NCBI GenBank assembly: GCA_910591455.2
Contig: OU342819.1
Coordinates: forward strand, 8,889,742 to 8,953,741
Direction: 5' to 3'
DNA length: 64,000 nucleotides
From: Pholis gunnellus
Lineage: Eukaryota > Chordata > Actinopteri > Perciformes > Pholidae
The notes beneath the pieces are model-generated. The model did no database searches and was not told where the DNA came from. It saw only the letters and a list, made by a program, of their open reading frames with translations. Each line of letters begins with the position of its first letter. Position 1 is the stretch's first letter. A program made the translations under genes and the position numbers. Below are positions 37,386-49,760 of this stretch, one piece after another.

Positions 37386-39046
37386 AGTAATAACAAACAT
37401 ACAATACGGGTGTTTTCATTTCACGAGTGACTCACTGTGTAAAGGAGAGGAAGACCTCTGGGTCTGTAAGTCCTCGGTCAGTATGAATCCCCTTCATCGT
37501 GTGATCAAAGAGCTCTAACCTGAGACAAACTACAGACTTTGTTTGGTGGCTGTGGGCTGAACAGATGCACATAAAGCTTTCCTACCAAGTAGGGTGATTT
37601 TTTTTTTGTGTGATTTTTTTTAGATTTGCAATAGAGAAATGTTAAAGCTCTGAACATGCCTCCTGCTGTGCTCGTGAATGTAGCCAGGAGCTCCACAGAC
37701 GACTTGTATTTCTATTCTCGTCTTTTCTTCACTGCTGCCGGCCTGCTTTTTTTTTGTTTTTTACTTTACTAGCTTTCTTTTTGTCCTCGTATAAGTATGA
37801 GGTTATTTATCTGTCACTTTGATTATTTAGTGCACACAACCTGCTCGGAAAATCAAACGCGTCGTTGCTGCACAACACGCTGTTCGTTTGAAGTCGTTTT
37901 TCGTGCGGAATACATTGATGTGGCGTTAATAACAGCGACGTCGTTCGTTCTTTCCTTACAGCGTTGGTCCAGAGGAAGACATTAGCTGATCATTTTCTAT
38001 TTCTGTGACCTTGTGACCATTCGTCCAGCGCCAGACTCGGATCACAGTTTCCTGCACGCTCAACACTTCTTCGATGACAAGATAGTTTACAAACTAATGT
38101 TTGCATCTTAACAACATTTGCTGTCAGCACTCATGGCCCTCAGAGGATAAATATAAATTGTGTTAGTGACCCTCTGACCTTACCTTTTAAGACTATCATC
38201 AAGCCAGGATTTCAATTTCCAGATAAGAAATATCAAATTCAATATTACAGTTTAGCTTTCTGATTGAGCTGCTGCCAGGTCAAAAGGTCAACTTCACACC
38301 CAAGACAAACGATTTCCATGATGATGTTGATTTCACCAACCCCATCATCTTCCTCCAGCGTTAAACCGGCACAAAACTTTGCTCTAAAACTCCCATTAAG
38401 TGCGACTAAATATCAGTTATTTATGTGTTCTGGGGTAACTGTTTATTTCATGGCAAAGACCTGAGAAAGCATTTGCCAGCTCAACCAGAGGCTCATTTCT
38501 CACCACCGCAGCCTATTTTCATTTTCTCACGATCCTCATTTGGGTCAGGAACTTTGACAGCCGTAATCACTGCAGCCGTGCTATCTGTCAGACGACAAAG
38601 GCTTCTAATCTTTGGTCTATTTTATGTTCAGCATTATCAATTCCTCTTTGTGTTTATAAGACGAACATTGATTGGAGTTGATTAAGTCTGCTTTGGAGCC
38701 GGCAGCGGGGCGTCGCTTAAGTGTGTGTGTGTGCGTGTGTGTGTGATGATCGGCCACAGAAAGTCGGTGACAGACCGGAATACTAAAAACCCTGGTGTCT
38801 ACTGGAGAGGTCAACACACAGACGCATGCGGCTGCACATAATTATGAACCTGATAAAGGCAAAAAGGGGACAAATCCATCAAATGAATACACGGCAAAAC
38901 AAGGAAAGAAAGGAACGTGAAAACATGCAGCAATACATGGACACTGGCAGACGTACGCCTGCACAGACGGACTCTTTCCACCTTCTGTGTCCAAGCTCCG
39001 ATATCTTCTCTTTATGCGACGTCTCGCCCCCCCCCTCCCCCACCTT

Positions 39047-39060
39047 CCTGTCTGTCTGTA

Positions 39061-39094
<34 letters not shown>
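39047..39094. repeat. (GTCT)n microsatellite
   Basis: About 11 GTCT units with one TATG variant. GATA/GATG tetranucleotide units lie at 39690-39725. Confidence 0.95.
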
Positions 39095-39096
<2 letters not shown>

Positions 39097-40445
39097 AACC
39101 AGCCGCCTGTCTCTCTGTTTAAACAGCTCGCAAACATAATTTCTGTTTATTTTATTTCATGTATATGTATGAGTTACCTACACTGTTGACTGAGCGTGCC
39201 TGTGTGTCAGAGAGCAACATGGTAACGAGGTGTGTGTGTGTGTGTGTGTGTGTGTGTTGGTGCTAGTGTGTCGGTGCGTTTATGAAATAATATTGTTGTC
39301 ATGTCTTCATGTGCGTTGCTTGAGATGTACTTTGTTTGAACGTAATATTCTGACAGACACAAATGTAATTGATGGACAGACTGATTGACATAATAGATAT
39401 CATAGATTGATATGATTGATTGTTATGATTTATAGATAGATATGATCTAGATTCAGAGCACTTTGAATTATGAATGTGGCTCATGTGGACAGCTGTGAAG
39501 TTTGTTACTCTACAAGTATGCACCGAGGAAGAGAGTGTGAGAGAATATAAGAGAGAACCATGGAGATAGACAATAAGGCAGAGAGAGAGATGATCTAGCT
39601 GTGAGGCATATTGAATATTGAATGATTCCAACAGTGACTGCTATGTGAGCTGATTCTATACTCATTTTGGGATATAAAGCTCTCCCGTTAGATAGATAGA
39701 TAGATGAATAGGTAGATGGATGGATGTTGATATTCATTAGATTAATCACTTATAACCACATGGGCTGCTGTAATGTGAGCAGGATCTCTGCCTCTAACTA
39801 ATCCCAGTCCCCGCTGAAAGCAAAATTACAGTTCTACGTCGACTCAGTACGTCGGCCGTGTATCATCAGCCTCACAGTGAGGTCCACTGCAGAGGGATTT
39901 GATGTGTAATCTTCTTTCCTTTTATTTCATCTTCACTCCTTCAGTTGCAACACACTTTCTCTTCTCTCTTCTGTTACTTTACCTGCCCCCTTTGTTTTTC
40001 TTTTTCAAATTGAGATTCACGTCATTGGAATGTCAGGAGGGTCTACGTTCCTGCACAAAGACGTTTTGGAGGCAAAAGGAATCATTAACACTCAAGTTTA
40101 CTTCAACATGAGAGCGGCGAGGAAGGGAAACAGGAACAATACACATCACCACATGCTTAAGTCTGGCCTCATGCTGTAGTTTTATTTAAAACACGCACAC
40201 ATGTCAGTGCTTCCACACACATAAGCACAAAGAAGGTATTGCATACAGTATGCAAATGTGTTTTTTTTTTTGCTGCAGAAGCAGACCTGTCGGGGAAACA
40301 CACACACACACACAGTCGCCCACGCATTGCGTCACGAACAGTTTTTCCTTGCCCCGTCCTTCACATTAGGGCGCGGGAGTTATTTAATAATAATTCAGTT
40401 AATAATATCTCCTCCTCACAATAACACTGATAATGGTATGCACCC

Positions 40446-40446
<1 letters not shown>

Positions 40447-40489
<43 letters not shown>

Positions 40490-40505
40490 GTGTGTGTGTA
40501 TGTGT
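40447..40505. repeat. (TG)n microsatellite
   Basis: TG array with interruptions at its 3' end. A short CA array lies at 40299-40314. Confidence 0.95.
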
Positions 40506-43500
40506 GTGAGAGAGAGTGTGAGTGTCTTCAAAAGACTATTTCTATTTCTGTGGAAACCTCTGATAAGCTTTTGCTCACATTCCTCACCTGCAACCCGCCA
40601 ATCCTCTGCTGAATAACCTTCCCCCCACTTTTCTAATAAAATGCATTTTAATTCTCTCCAGAGATCACGAGAGGGCATCAGGACAGGAAGTCAATACAGT
40701 TGACCATAATAAAACCTTATTTTACTCTATTTCTGCCAGACTTTTAAAAATGTATTTTACCCGTTTTTGTCCTCATCCTTGTTGACTCTTTTTCTCTTTT
40801 CTCTCAGTTTTATTCAGATTTTCAGACTATTCTGTTTCTTCTGGGGAATCTGCGTTGTATATTAAACTTTAATAGGGTTCTTGATGTGTAGGGAGGGTGT
40901 TTATCTGTGCTGTGAAGCTGTGTGGGCTGTGTGTGTGTGTGTGTGTGCGCGCACTTCAAACAATAATAACATTTCCTCTCTTCGACTATCAACAGAAACA
41001 GAATTACGCAGGAAAAGAGACTCACATCCAATCTGAGCACATTTTCCAGCTTGCAAGTGTTTTGTCAAGATAGTTATTTTTTACTATATTTGTTATTTTG
41101 GGTTTTTTTTGTTTGTTTTTCAAGAAAAACATGTTTCCCTCAAACAATTTGAAAAAAAGCACGTCCCTGTTGAAGTCACAGTCTTCACATTATCTTTGAG
41201 CGATCCGAGCTGTGATGTATACGCTCACGCTGACCACGTCAATGCTTCTGTTCCGATCTGTCTTATTGTCTCCCCCAGTCTCTGCCTGTCCAATCATCGG
41301 TCTGCTCATCGTGCAATGTCTCCCCAACGATTGGAGTTTGATCAAATTTGGGAGACTGATGTGTCTCACCGCTGCATTCTGGCATCCTCAAAATTGAAAT
41401 GATGAGCCAGAGCGCTGCTATAAACACAAGTCACAACAGGATGCATCATGGGTCGGCGACAACACGGTGCTGTTGCCTTTCGTAGATTCGTCGCCGCCGC
41501 GTCTGTTGTTGCACTGCATCTTTTACAAGGAAAACTCTGTTCAATTTATGCACCCACGATTGGATTCGTCGAAGTCAACATGGAGGATTCTATTATGATA
41601 AAATTGGAATATGAAAAATAGAAGAAATAGGAAAACTTTTCCCAACTTTCTCTTTATTCGCATATACATTTTAAGCAAGTGGCTGAATCAGCTCACACAC
41701 ACACACAAAGCACAAACTGAAACGTTGTATACTTGAAACTTTTAACCAATGCAGAGGCAGCAGTTAATCAGGTCCGAGGCAGAAGAGTTAAAGATTTATG
41801 AGCGGAAAAAAAAAACATTCAGGTGCCCTAAAACAGTTCATTTATGATTAATAAAGCAAGTAACACAGAGACTAAAGTACAGCATGATGAAAAATAGAAA
41901 TGAGAGAGTATCTTCGGAGACAAAAACAAATTATAGATGAAACATGAATAAGCATCTTTATGCATAATATAGTCTTTTTTATATGTATTAGCAAGTTGCA
42001 GCAAAGCAAACACTATTTAATTTAATATTTGTCCTCAATAAAACAAATACATTTACCAATTTCATCTGTAAATTACAACCAAAACCAATAAAAGAAAAAT
42101 GAGAAGTTTGAGGCCAAATATTGTTTTCAACTGTGGCCTCATAAATAAGATAAACAAACCTCTCCACTAAGAACACCAGCAGCGCGTGTGTTTATTCCGC
42201 AGCGCTGTGAGAGCCCTACACAAATACAGTAATGACCAACTTATTGGGTAATTTAATCCTCTATTCAGGCTCATCAGATTTCTAACTGCACTGACAAATC
42301 ACAGCCAAAGGCAATCTCACTTTTTCACTCCATGGTTCGCAAGTGTCCCGATGATGATTCTAATAGTTTGTATACATCTTAATTCTGCTTCAGGCTACTG
42401 ACATTTCACATCAACAACAACCACTAATACAGCAATGACCGTTGATGGTCCTCTGGGATGCCGAAGGTCTACTTATTGATAACTGGTGCCTTTATCATTG
42501 GTATTTCCCTCCAAGGCAACATAAAGAGGTGATGGTGCTTTATGAATATGGATGTGATGGGATCAGTCAGGTCCACGGGCAGAAGCTTCAGAAATAGTTG
42601 TCAGTATCTGCATCAGTTGCCACGTGAGTTCTCCTGGCAGGCAGCATCAACTTTCTTCTGCCGCCAAAACTGCTCCGATGCTTTGTCGAGTAAGACTTGA
42701 GGCGTTGTACCAAAAAGCTACCAGAGAGCTGTGAGCGAAAAAGCAAAGATCTTAAAATCTTTTAAGGCTTCTCTACATCATGTGTTGATCCTCTCAACCT
42801 TTTTTTTTTTAGTGTGTAGCAGGATCTTTGATGAGCTTTAAGTGCAGCCTTGGGACAGGTGGGACCCACATTATCCTGGAAATATTTGCAGCCAAGAGAT
42901 GCATTCAAGAGCAGCCTGAACTAATGTGGTGCCATTGTCTGGAAACTGATGGACAGGTCTACTGTACAAGGGAACAAGGCTTTCAGATGGACATCTTTGA
43001 TGTCTTATTGCTTTATTATTATTATCTTTTACATGTATCCAGGACTCCCTGGAAAGCAGTATTTATAGTGTTTTTACTGTTAAAACAAAGGAGTAAATTC
43101 AACTGGTATTTTGGATAATGTGAGCCACAACCAGTCGCACAGGGACCAACTACGACCGTGACATGCTCAGAATACCTCAGACAGAAATCTCTTGTGTTCG
43201 AGATGCCAATTTCAGCTGCTCCCTATGGCTGCAAAATCATTTTAATTCCCGTCATTGACTGCCTCAGTCTTTTCCCTCGGTCACCTGAGGAAGCACAAAA
43301 AAAAAAGAAAAGGGTTTTAAAACTCTACCAATGCTGCCAGTGGCTTCTTTCCAAGAAACCACGCGCCTCTCTCGCGTCCCCTGCTGAAGCATTGCCGCCC
43401 TAACCTTTGTGTAACCAGCGTTGCCTGCTTGTAGTCTTGGCAATCCCGGAGTTAAAGCTCATTCTTGTGTTCCACTAATTGAATACATTTGGCAATACCT

Positions 43501-44160
43501 CCATTACAATGGCGTTATCAGCTTCAGGCATTGGGATTACAGTGTTTACATGGGTCAGGGAAGCACAATTTCAACCCAGTAAACATGAATTCATTTAATA
43601 ACTGGTGTACAGCTCATCACTCCGTGCACTCCAGGGATTTGCTTCAATACAACACATGGGTCAAAGTAAACTGACCTTTGACTATTTCATAAAGCTGAAG
43701 AGGTTACACTTTTAAATACACTTTTAAATAAATCCAACGGCTGACAATTATCCGTTTTCTATGATCATGACCGTACTCCTATTACGTGCACATAAATGTA
43801 ATCACGTCAATGATCAGAGTGCGTTAACTAGATAATTTTAATAAAAATGTGCATGTTAATGATCCCAATGTGAGAACTGCCTTACTGCATGTGCTGTCAA
43901 TGAAGAAGGAGAAATAAAAAATAAGCGAAAAGAGTATGGATGAAAAAGAAACAAAAGGAAAGAATGAGGTGATATGGGGTCTCCCTCTCCTCTCCACCCT
44001 TCACTTCATCCATCCATTATTCAGCATACCTGCAGGTCAAACTCCCAGCGTCTTCTTGACATCCCCCCCCCTTTTCCTCTATACTGTGTCTCCCACTCGT
44101 CTTTCCATCTCTCTGTCACCCTTTCATTTTCCCTGCACATGGGTTTGCCTTCCGGGCGTT

Positions 44161-44184
44161 CTGCCAGAAATCTCTTTCTGGCAG
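44161..44184. repeat. perfect 10-bp stem-loop (CTGCCAGAAA)
   Basis: CTGCCAGAAA, loop TCTC, TTTCTGGCAG. The right arm recurs as a direct repeat at about 44262-44271 and 44423-44432. Confidence 0.85.
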
Positions 44185-44262
44185 AAATCTCCTCAGGTTT
44201 AGGCAACAAACCTGCTTGGTGAGGTTCACGAAAAGATCATGGTTCGGGTTAATATAAACCCT
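44185..44262 (+). repeat. degenerate teleost dispersed repeat (ggtttaggcaac family)
   Basis: The segment reads caggtttaggcaacaaacct, gcttggtgaggttcac, aaaagatcatggttcgggtt. I recall a near-identical order from dispersed repeats in percomorph fish. It sits between copies of a TTTCTGGCAG motif. Confidence 0.45.
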
Positions 44263-44632
44263 TTCTGGCAGAAAACCCTGGAGGTAAACTTCTCCCATGT
44301 GCATATTCCCCCAAACATGACCCCGAGAATGAGAGACCTCAGCTGTGAAATGTCAAATTTGTATTGATGGTTTTCTTTTTTCTTTTTTTTAATTATGAGA
44401 ATATATTTCTGGAGGGTAGATGTTTCTGGCAGTAAAGTAAAGTTTTTGCCACTTGCTCCTCTCTTTTTTTTTTCGACTTCCTCTTCTCTCTTTATGTTCA
44501 CATGCAGGGTTCAGTTTCCCAGGCACAGGCAAAGAAATGGAGGGGCCACCTAAATTATAAATTTCAGGTTTTATTCATAAAAATGCACTTCCTTTGTAAA
44601 TTCCGAAAGTATTGAGTCAGTATTGGCCTTTG

Positions 44633-44634
<2 letters not shown>

Positions 44635-44700
<66 letters not shown>
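44635..44700. repeat. (TG)n microsatellite
   Basis: Thirty-three TG units without interruption. Confidence 0.98.
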
Positions 44701-44702
<2 letters not shown>

Positions 44703-45663
44703 CGACCGATAACACCACTTGCCTCCTTGAAAAAGCCCCGAGTGTTGCTTTTCTCTGCAGGTAAAAGTCATGGCATCTGTGTATTTCAAAAAAGAAAAGA
44801 AGGATTTGCGCAACCAGTGTCTCTTCAGAGGGAGGTTCCTTCTACTCACAAAGTCAGAGTTGCCCGTGAAGACTGAATTGGAGGTATAATAGATAAATAA
44901 GAATAGAGAAAAAAGATTAACTTTGAAGAAAGGCTCAATTTCAGACATATTCTGCCATCTGTGGCGGCAGTATATTGTTGCTGTGGCGAACACTGACTCT
45001 ATTTACATACCAAGGAAAATTCTCATTTCTCACTTTCACATGTCACCACAGCCCCCATATTTTATTCAGAGAAACATTTACTTAAATATCCACAACTGTT
45101 ACGCTTTTATTTTTGGGAGAAAAAAGGGAAATTCTGCCGCCAAGTCCACTCACACTCTGCTATAAGGGTTACACTTGCATGCAATGCATTGCGCACATAC
45201 AGTACACTATGTTCTTGCATTACATTTCTTGCAAATTTGCTACATTTATTGGCCCCCATAAATGGTGTACTATATAAATGGTATAGTGTCCATACAGATG
45301 TGTACGAGGGGCATATATTTTCAACCTTTCAGTTATTGTAAGAGCTAAATAGAGCGTCAAGACATGTCATATACATAATCAGCAGCCTTGAATTTATAAC
45401 CGAAACAGGTGTTGGTGACGGTTCTGGATATATTAGTCACCAATAACAGTGGATTGCTTTACTCCACTCTTTTTTTTCTTTTCTTTATTTTGGAGAAAGC
45501 AGAGGAAATCCAGAAAATAAAGAGGTGAGACGGAAGAGGAACATAAATTATGAAGCGAACGGAATAGCTTGCATGACAGAGAGGGAGGGAACATGAATTG
45601 CAAGGTGAATGAAGGCCCCCACCGATGGACGTAGAATCTCTCCAGCACTTAAGGCCTTTCAAA

Positions 45664-46010
45664 CTAGTGAGGGAGATACAGCAGAGAGCTGATGACCGAA
45701 GGGAACGAAGAGGGGAGGGGAGGGGTGAGGGGAGTGGGGGAGTGAGTGAGTGAGACGGAGAGAGATGGTGAAGTGAGGTGGGGAAAGAGAGGCAGGGCAA
45801 GAGAAATGGGGAACAAAATGCATCGCAGGGAGTTAAAGAGTGAATAAATGAAGCAGCAAGAGAGAGCATGGAATGATAATGATCCTCTTGGATTTAAGGG
45901 GAAGAGTATTAGGAAGGAGCAAGGTGGAGATAAAGTGAGCGACGGATGAGGGAAGCGTCTGAGAAAAGGGAAACGGAGGGAAATGAATGGCGAGGACACG
46001 ATGACAACAG
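45664..46010 (+). repeat. purine-rich block
   Basis: A strongly A/G-skewed + strand, including GAGT repeats near 45740. It creates a long but low-complexity open frame on the minus strand that is not a gene. It is followed at 46030-46200 by a pyrimidine-rich block. Confidence 0.75.
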
Positions 46011-46436
46011 AGATAGAAAGCTGGAGGTCTTCTCTTCTCTCATTTTCTAATACTTTATCACTCACTGCCATCCCATCATTCAACGGCTTCTTTCTTTTCC
46101 CCGCCTTACAGTTTTTATTCTTCACCTGCTCTTCATTTCTTTGTCCCTCCTCTCTCTTTCTTTTCCCGTCCACGTTTTTCCTTTTTACCTCTTTGCTTTT
46201 ATACGGTAAATTCCTGACAAGTAAGCAAGAAATACATCCTGTCTCAGAACCGTAATGTCCAATTTGAAGTTGTAGAAATAGCATGTGTAAGAGAGTGAGA
46301 GACACAAAAAGGGGGAATACTGGATTAAAGGTATATCTGTTGCTTATACCTTCATATTTACAATTGACCACTAACTAAAAATACACCATAAGACCATGAT
46401 TTCACCACGAATACAGGACTACTACTTCTACCACTA

Positions 46437-46987
46437 CTGAGTGGCGGATGGTCAATAGAGGGCCATGGGGCCTGGCCCCACCTTGAGCCCCGAAAAAAAA
46501 AATCCTGCGCTTTTATTTTGAAGGGGATTTTGTATGCAGCCTGTCTGCTCGTCATCTCCGCTTGTGTGCACGTCTGAGAACGCCCACCTAGTGGGGCCAA
46601 ACGCATTTGGCCCCACCGAGGCGGGTCTATGAAGCAGTTTAGCCAATCGCTGATTAAAGATATACATGAGTGACATATAACTTAGCCAATCAGCGTCCTC
46701 AAATAGATTCAGGCCCCAAATTGGCCCCACTAGCTGCGCGTTCTCGTCAGGGGAAGTCTCTGGAGGCGAGCGTGAGCTCCAGCGCGAGCACTACTCCTCC
46801 AAGACCCGTTTGAGAGGAGAAGTTTGAGGAGAAACTTCAGGCCAAAGAGCTGATCCCATATCAGCCTGACCTCACAATCAGACAGCAGACTAGCGGGAAA
46901 GGGAAGCAGTGCATGCGAAGCTTCTCTACTAGCTGCACCAGACAGGTGTCACGCTCTCTGCAGGAAGCTGTCACTCCGGTTATGTAA
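46437..46987 (+). mobile_element. hAT-like transposon fossil with transposase exon remnant
   Basis: The left part begins with a gagtggcgga motif and repeated ggccccac motifs, as seen at the ends of fish hAT elements whose transposase has an N-terminal zinc-finger domain of the TTF type. From 46814 the + strand reads EEKFEEKLQAKELIPYQPDL, then TIRQQTSGKGKQ. I recognise this as the start of that transposase family. A stop codon lies directly upstream in frame (46811-46813) and the frame ends at TAA (46985-46987). The catalytic part is missing, so this is a dead or non-autonomous copy. The right end is not defined and no target duplication was found. Confidence 0.6.
46814..46987 (+). pseudogene. 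hAT transposase N-terminal remnant
   Basis: An open stretch of 57 codons between in-frame stops. The first 34 residues or so match my recollection of the conserved lead-in to a fish hAT transposase zinc finger (EKFEEKLQAKE, IPYQPDLTIRQQT). The expected tryptophan-rich segment that follows in intact relatives is absent or rearranged. It is non-functional by length and by lack of the catalytic core. Confidence 0.55.
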
Positions 46988-48116
46988 GGTCCAGTTGTCG
47001 CCCCTCAGTAGTTGCTTGAGTGGCTGCTTGAGTTGATGGTTGCTCACCACTGATGGCGCTGTGGGAGGTGTCGGAGGTCTTTAATCGCAACGGTGACCAA
47101 ATCACAGGGGTGATTATTGTTTTGTTGCCCGCTTTGCGTACTGCAAAGAACCTTACATACAACCGGAATCACACTTCTGCTTTATAAAACAGGCAGAAAA
47201 ACAATATACCCAATTTCATGCTTCACAGTTTGTCTTAAGTCTATCATAAGGCATGATCTAATTATGGTGTTTAATCACTTAATCTATCATAATATTTTCT
47301 TGTTAATTTTCCAGAAATATAGTAACTGTCCTTAAATGAACTGCTCTTACCTCGATGTTTGTATTTAGGAGCACTAAAAATGAAAACTGCAACATAAAAA
47401 ATGTTTATGATACAAGAAATTATTTTTATGTATAAAATGAAACATTATTGGCAAATTTAAGATTTTCCGACAGTATGCGACTTTGCTTTGTGTCACACCT
47501 TTTAAGAGCTAATCGAGTCAGGTCCCTATTTTGTTGATTAAAATTGCCCGGTCAGCAGTTTGTGGGAGCTGAAGACTATGAATATGACCATAAAATACAC
47601 CAGAGAACATTGGCCATCCAGTCCACCGAATTAGTTTAAAAAGTATCCTTGAAATTGTGATTTTCTTCACTGTTACTATTATCATCCGCGTCAACAATCT
47701 GTAACACTGGATGGTTAACATTTGAAACAGTTAAAACCACCATTTTCAGCTCCGGCTGTGTTGCAGTCAACCTCAACAGTGTCCAACTCCACCATAGTCT
47801 CTCATTAAAAATTAGTGACATTGAGTACGTGGTCTACCGTGAACCATACTGACCGAAGGAGCGCATGTGTGTCCTCGGCCAGGTCAGGTCAGGTTGTAGA
47901 GGGACTGACGGACGGGATGAAAAGGATAGAGGAGAGAAGAAGATAAGAGGGAGGAATAGAGGAGGGGAGGACGAGAGGAGTTCAGGGCAGGTGAGGCGTG
48001 AAGAGATGAGCAGGGGGAAAAAAACGAGGATGAACAAGAGGAGAAGTGTACCCACGCTGAGACAATTAGTTCCACATGTAGCTAACTCAAACTGTGAACA
48101 CTTGTATGCTTTTGTC

Positions 48117-48119
<3 letters not shown>

Positions 48120-48186
<67 letters not shown>
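48120..48186. repeat. (TG)n microsatellite
   Basis: About 33 TG units, preceded by a purine-rich block at 47905-48050. Confidence 0.97.
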
Positions 48187-48187
<1 letters not shown>

Positions 48188-48277
48188 CTGTGGTAGTGCA
48201 AGGTGTAGTTTTGCATCTGCCGTGAGCATGTGCTTTCTAGATGTAAGTGCACTGTGTCTGAATGTGTGTGTTTCTCA

Positions 48278-48306
48278 TGCTGCTGCTGCTGTTGTGTCAG
48301 TACGGT
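48278..48306 (+). repeat. CTG-repeat segment, copy 1
   Basis: (TGC)4 followed by tgttgtgtcagtacggt. The 16-base non-repetitive tail is shared exactly with the copy at 48801-48835. Confidence 0.85.
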
Positions 48307-48800
48307 ATGTTGCTGTGTCGTTGTGTGTGTGTGTGTCTGTGTGCGTTTCTCTTTTTTTATATATTTATTCAAGGACAGTTTTAAGCAGTACATATTTGAA
48401 TATCAGTGAAGCAATTCCAGAGAGATAAATCAAGAGACAACCGCTGTGAGGCGGAGGGTGAGAGGAGGAAGATGGAGAGAAAAGATAGAGCTCGGACTGA
48501 ACAATGTAGAAGAAGAAGATAGCAGATACATAGAGGGTTGGGTACGCTCCATCCCTCTTTTCCCCTCTACAAATGTTCTTTGCTGCTGGCATGAGGCTCA
48601 TTTCCTGCCTCATATCGGCGCACCGTGTCAGTCCCTGCTGGTCTGTTCCGCTGAATAACTTTCATCGTCATTATTATTTGCAGAATGCTCTGCAATTTTC
48701 TCCCTGTTACCACAACACAAATAGCCCAGGATGCTTTGTGGGCTCTTTAGCCTTCTTTCCCAGAACCCCGCACTTATTATACTCACACATACACTTGCGC

Positions 48801-48835
48801 TGCTGCTGCTGCTGTTGTTGTTGTGTCAGTACGGT
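48801..48835 (+). repeat. CTG/TTG-repeat segment, copy 2
   Basis: (TGC)4 then (TTG)n, followed by the same gttgtgtcagtacggt tail as 48278-48306, about 520 bp downstream. Confidence 0.85.
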
Positions 48836-49119
48836 TGTTTTGCGTTGCATCACCTATCTGCATTGTACCAGGTATTCTTTGCAGTTGCTTAATGACCTCT
48901 GAGCTCTCACAAACTTTCACTGCCTGTTGTTTCTGTGTCGCCCTGTGTGTAAAGTCAATCGTGAGACTTCTCAACCAAATGGCATTTATATTAATATCAT
49001 TACTGAATATATTACCTTCAGTGTGTGTGCATGTGTTTTGTGTCTCGGAGCGACAGTTTAGCCTGAGCGTAAAATCGAGCTGTTTAAATTATTGCTCACA
49101 CAGCAGTATGGTGCAGGAG

Positions 49120-49120
<1 letters not shown>

Positions 49121-49184
<64 letters not shown>
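49121..49184. repeat. (CA)n microsatellite
   Basis: Thirty-two AC units without interruption. Confidence 0.98.
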
Positions 49185-49186
<2 letters not shown>

Positions 49187-49584
49187 AATACGCAACGACA
49201 CCCATGTATCTTTGGCATATACTGCCGCTATGAATCTTTAATGTTGACTTGGTGTTGAATCATAAAACAACAAAACTTGAGAGGGAGGACTTTCCCTTTT
49301 GACAGCAAAGGGCCTCGTAGGTCTTCAAACAAACTTCATAAAAGTTGTTTTGGGTTCATGAAGCTCTGACAAGCACGGTGTCGAAGCACTTTGTGAAAAT
49401 GACCGTGAAATAATCACAATATGTTGAAAGTACCAATTTAGATGGTATTAAAAATGACAATAACTCCACAAACAACTCACAAATGTGTCCTTTTTAAAGG
49501 ATTTATTGGTTCCATGACGTGTGAACGTTAGAGTACAGCAGTATTAGCAGGATAATACTCATTATGCAGGGTCACATATTAGGG

Positions 49585-49760
49585 CGGTTCCAGCTTCATC
49601 AACGGGCTACTTGGCCTGGGAACGGGAGAGCTGCTGGTTCAAGTACAGAGTGTGGACTCGTAGCTGGAGAGGTGCCAAGTTGCCTTCTTTGCTGCCGAGG
49701 TGCCCTTAGGCAAGACACCGGACTCCCCAGCCACTGTATAGTACCGGTAGCTGCCCCCTA
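49585..49760 (+). repeat. tRNA-type SINE fossil
   Basis: The segment contains gggaacgggagagctgctgg followed by ttcaag (box B-like), then a stretch ending gaggtgccctta, ggcaagacaccgga and gtagctgccccct. This order is familiar from dispersed SINEs in percomorph fishes. Box A is degenerate, and the insertion ends were not resolved. Confidence 0.5.

Larger units (their letters stand above)
32716..37405 (+). other. trps1: trps1 3' untranslated region (end inferred)
   Basis: After the stop codon comes about 4.7 kb without a recognisable coding exon: AT-rich, with many T-runs and A-tracts and no long simple-repeat arrays, unlike the sequence on either side. Human TRPS1 also has a 3' UTR of several kilobases. 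The best distal end is AATAAA at 37380-37385, followed after about 22 bases by the GT/T-rich stretch gggtgttttcattt. Other AATAAA hexamers occur at 32764-32769, 34955-34960 and 36718-36723. The extent is inferred; cDNA or 3'-end reads would settle it. Confidence 0.65.

Noticed and set aside
39690..39725. Direct repeats resembling a short array
   Set aside because: GATA/GATG tetranucleotide microsatellite. No CRISPR array exists anywhere in the window and none is expected in a vertebrate.
45664..46371. 235-codon open frame on the minus strand
   Set aside because: It lies in a purine-skewed block whose complement yields Ser/Leu/Pro-rich low complexity. No domain or splice logic.
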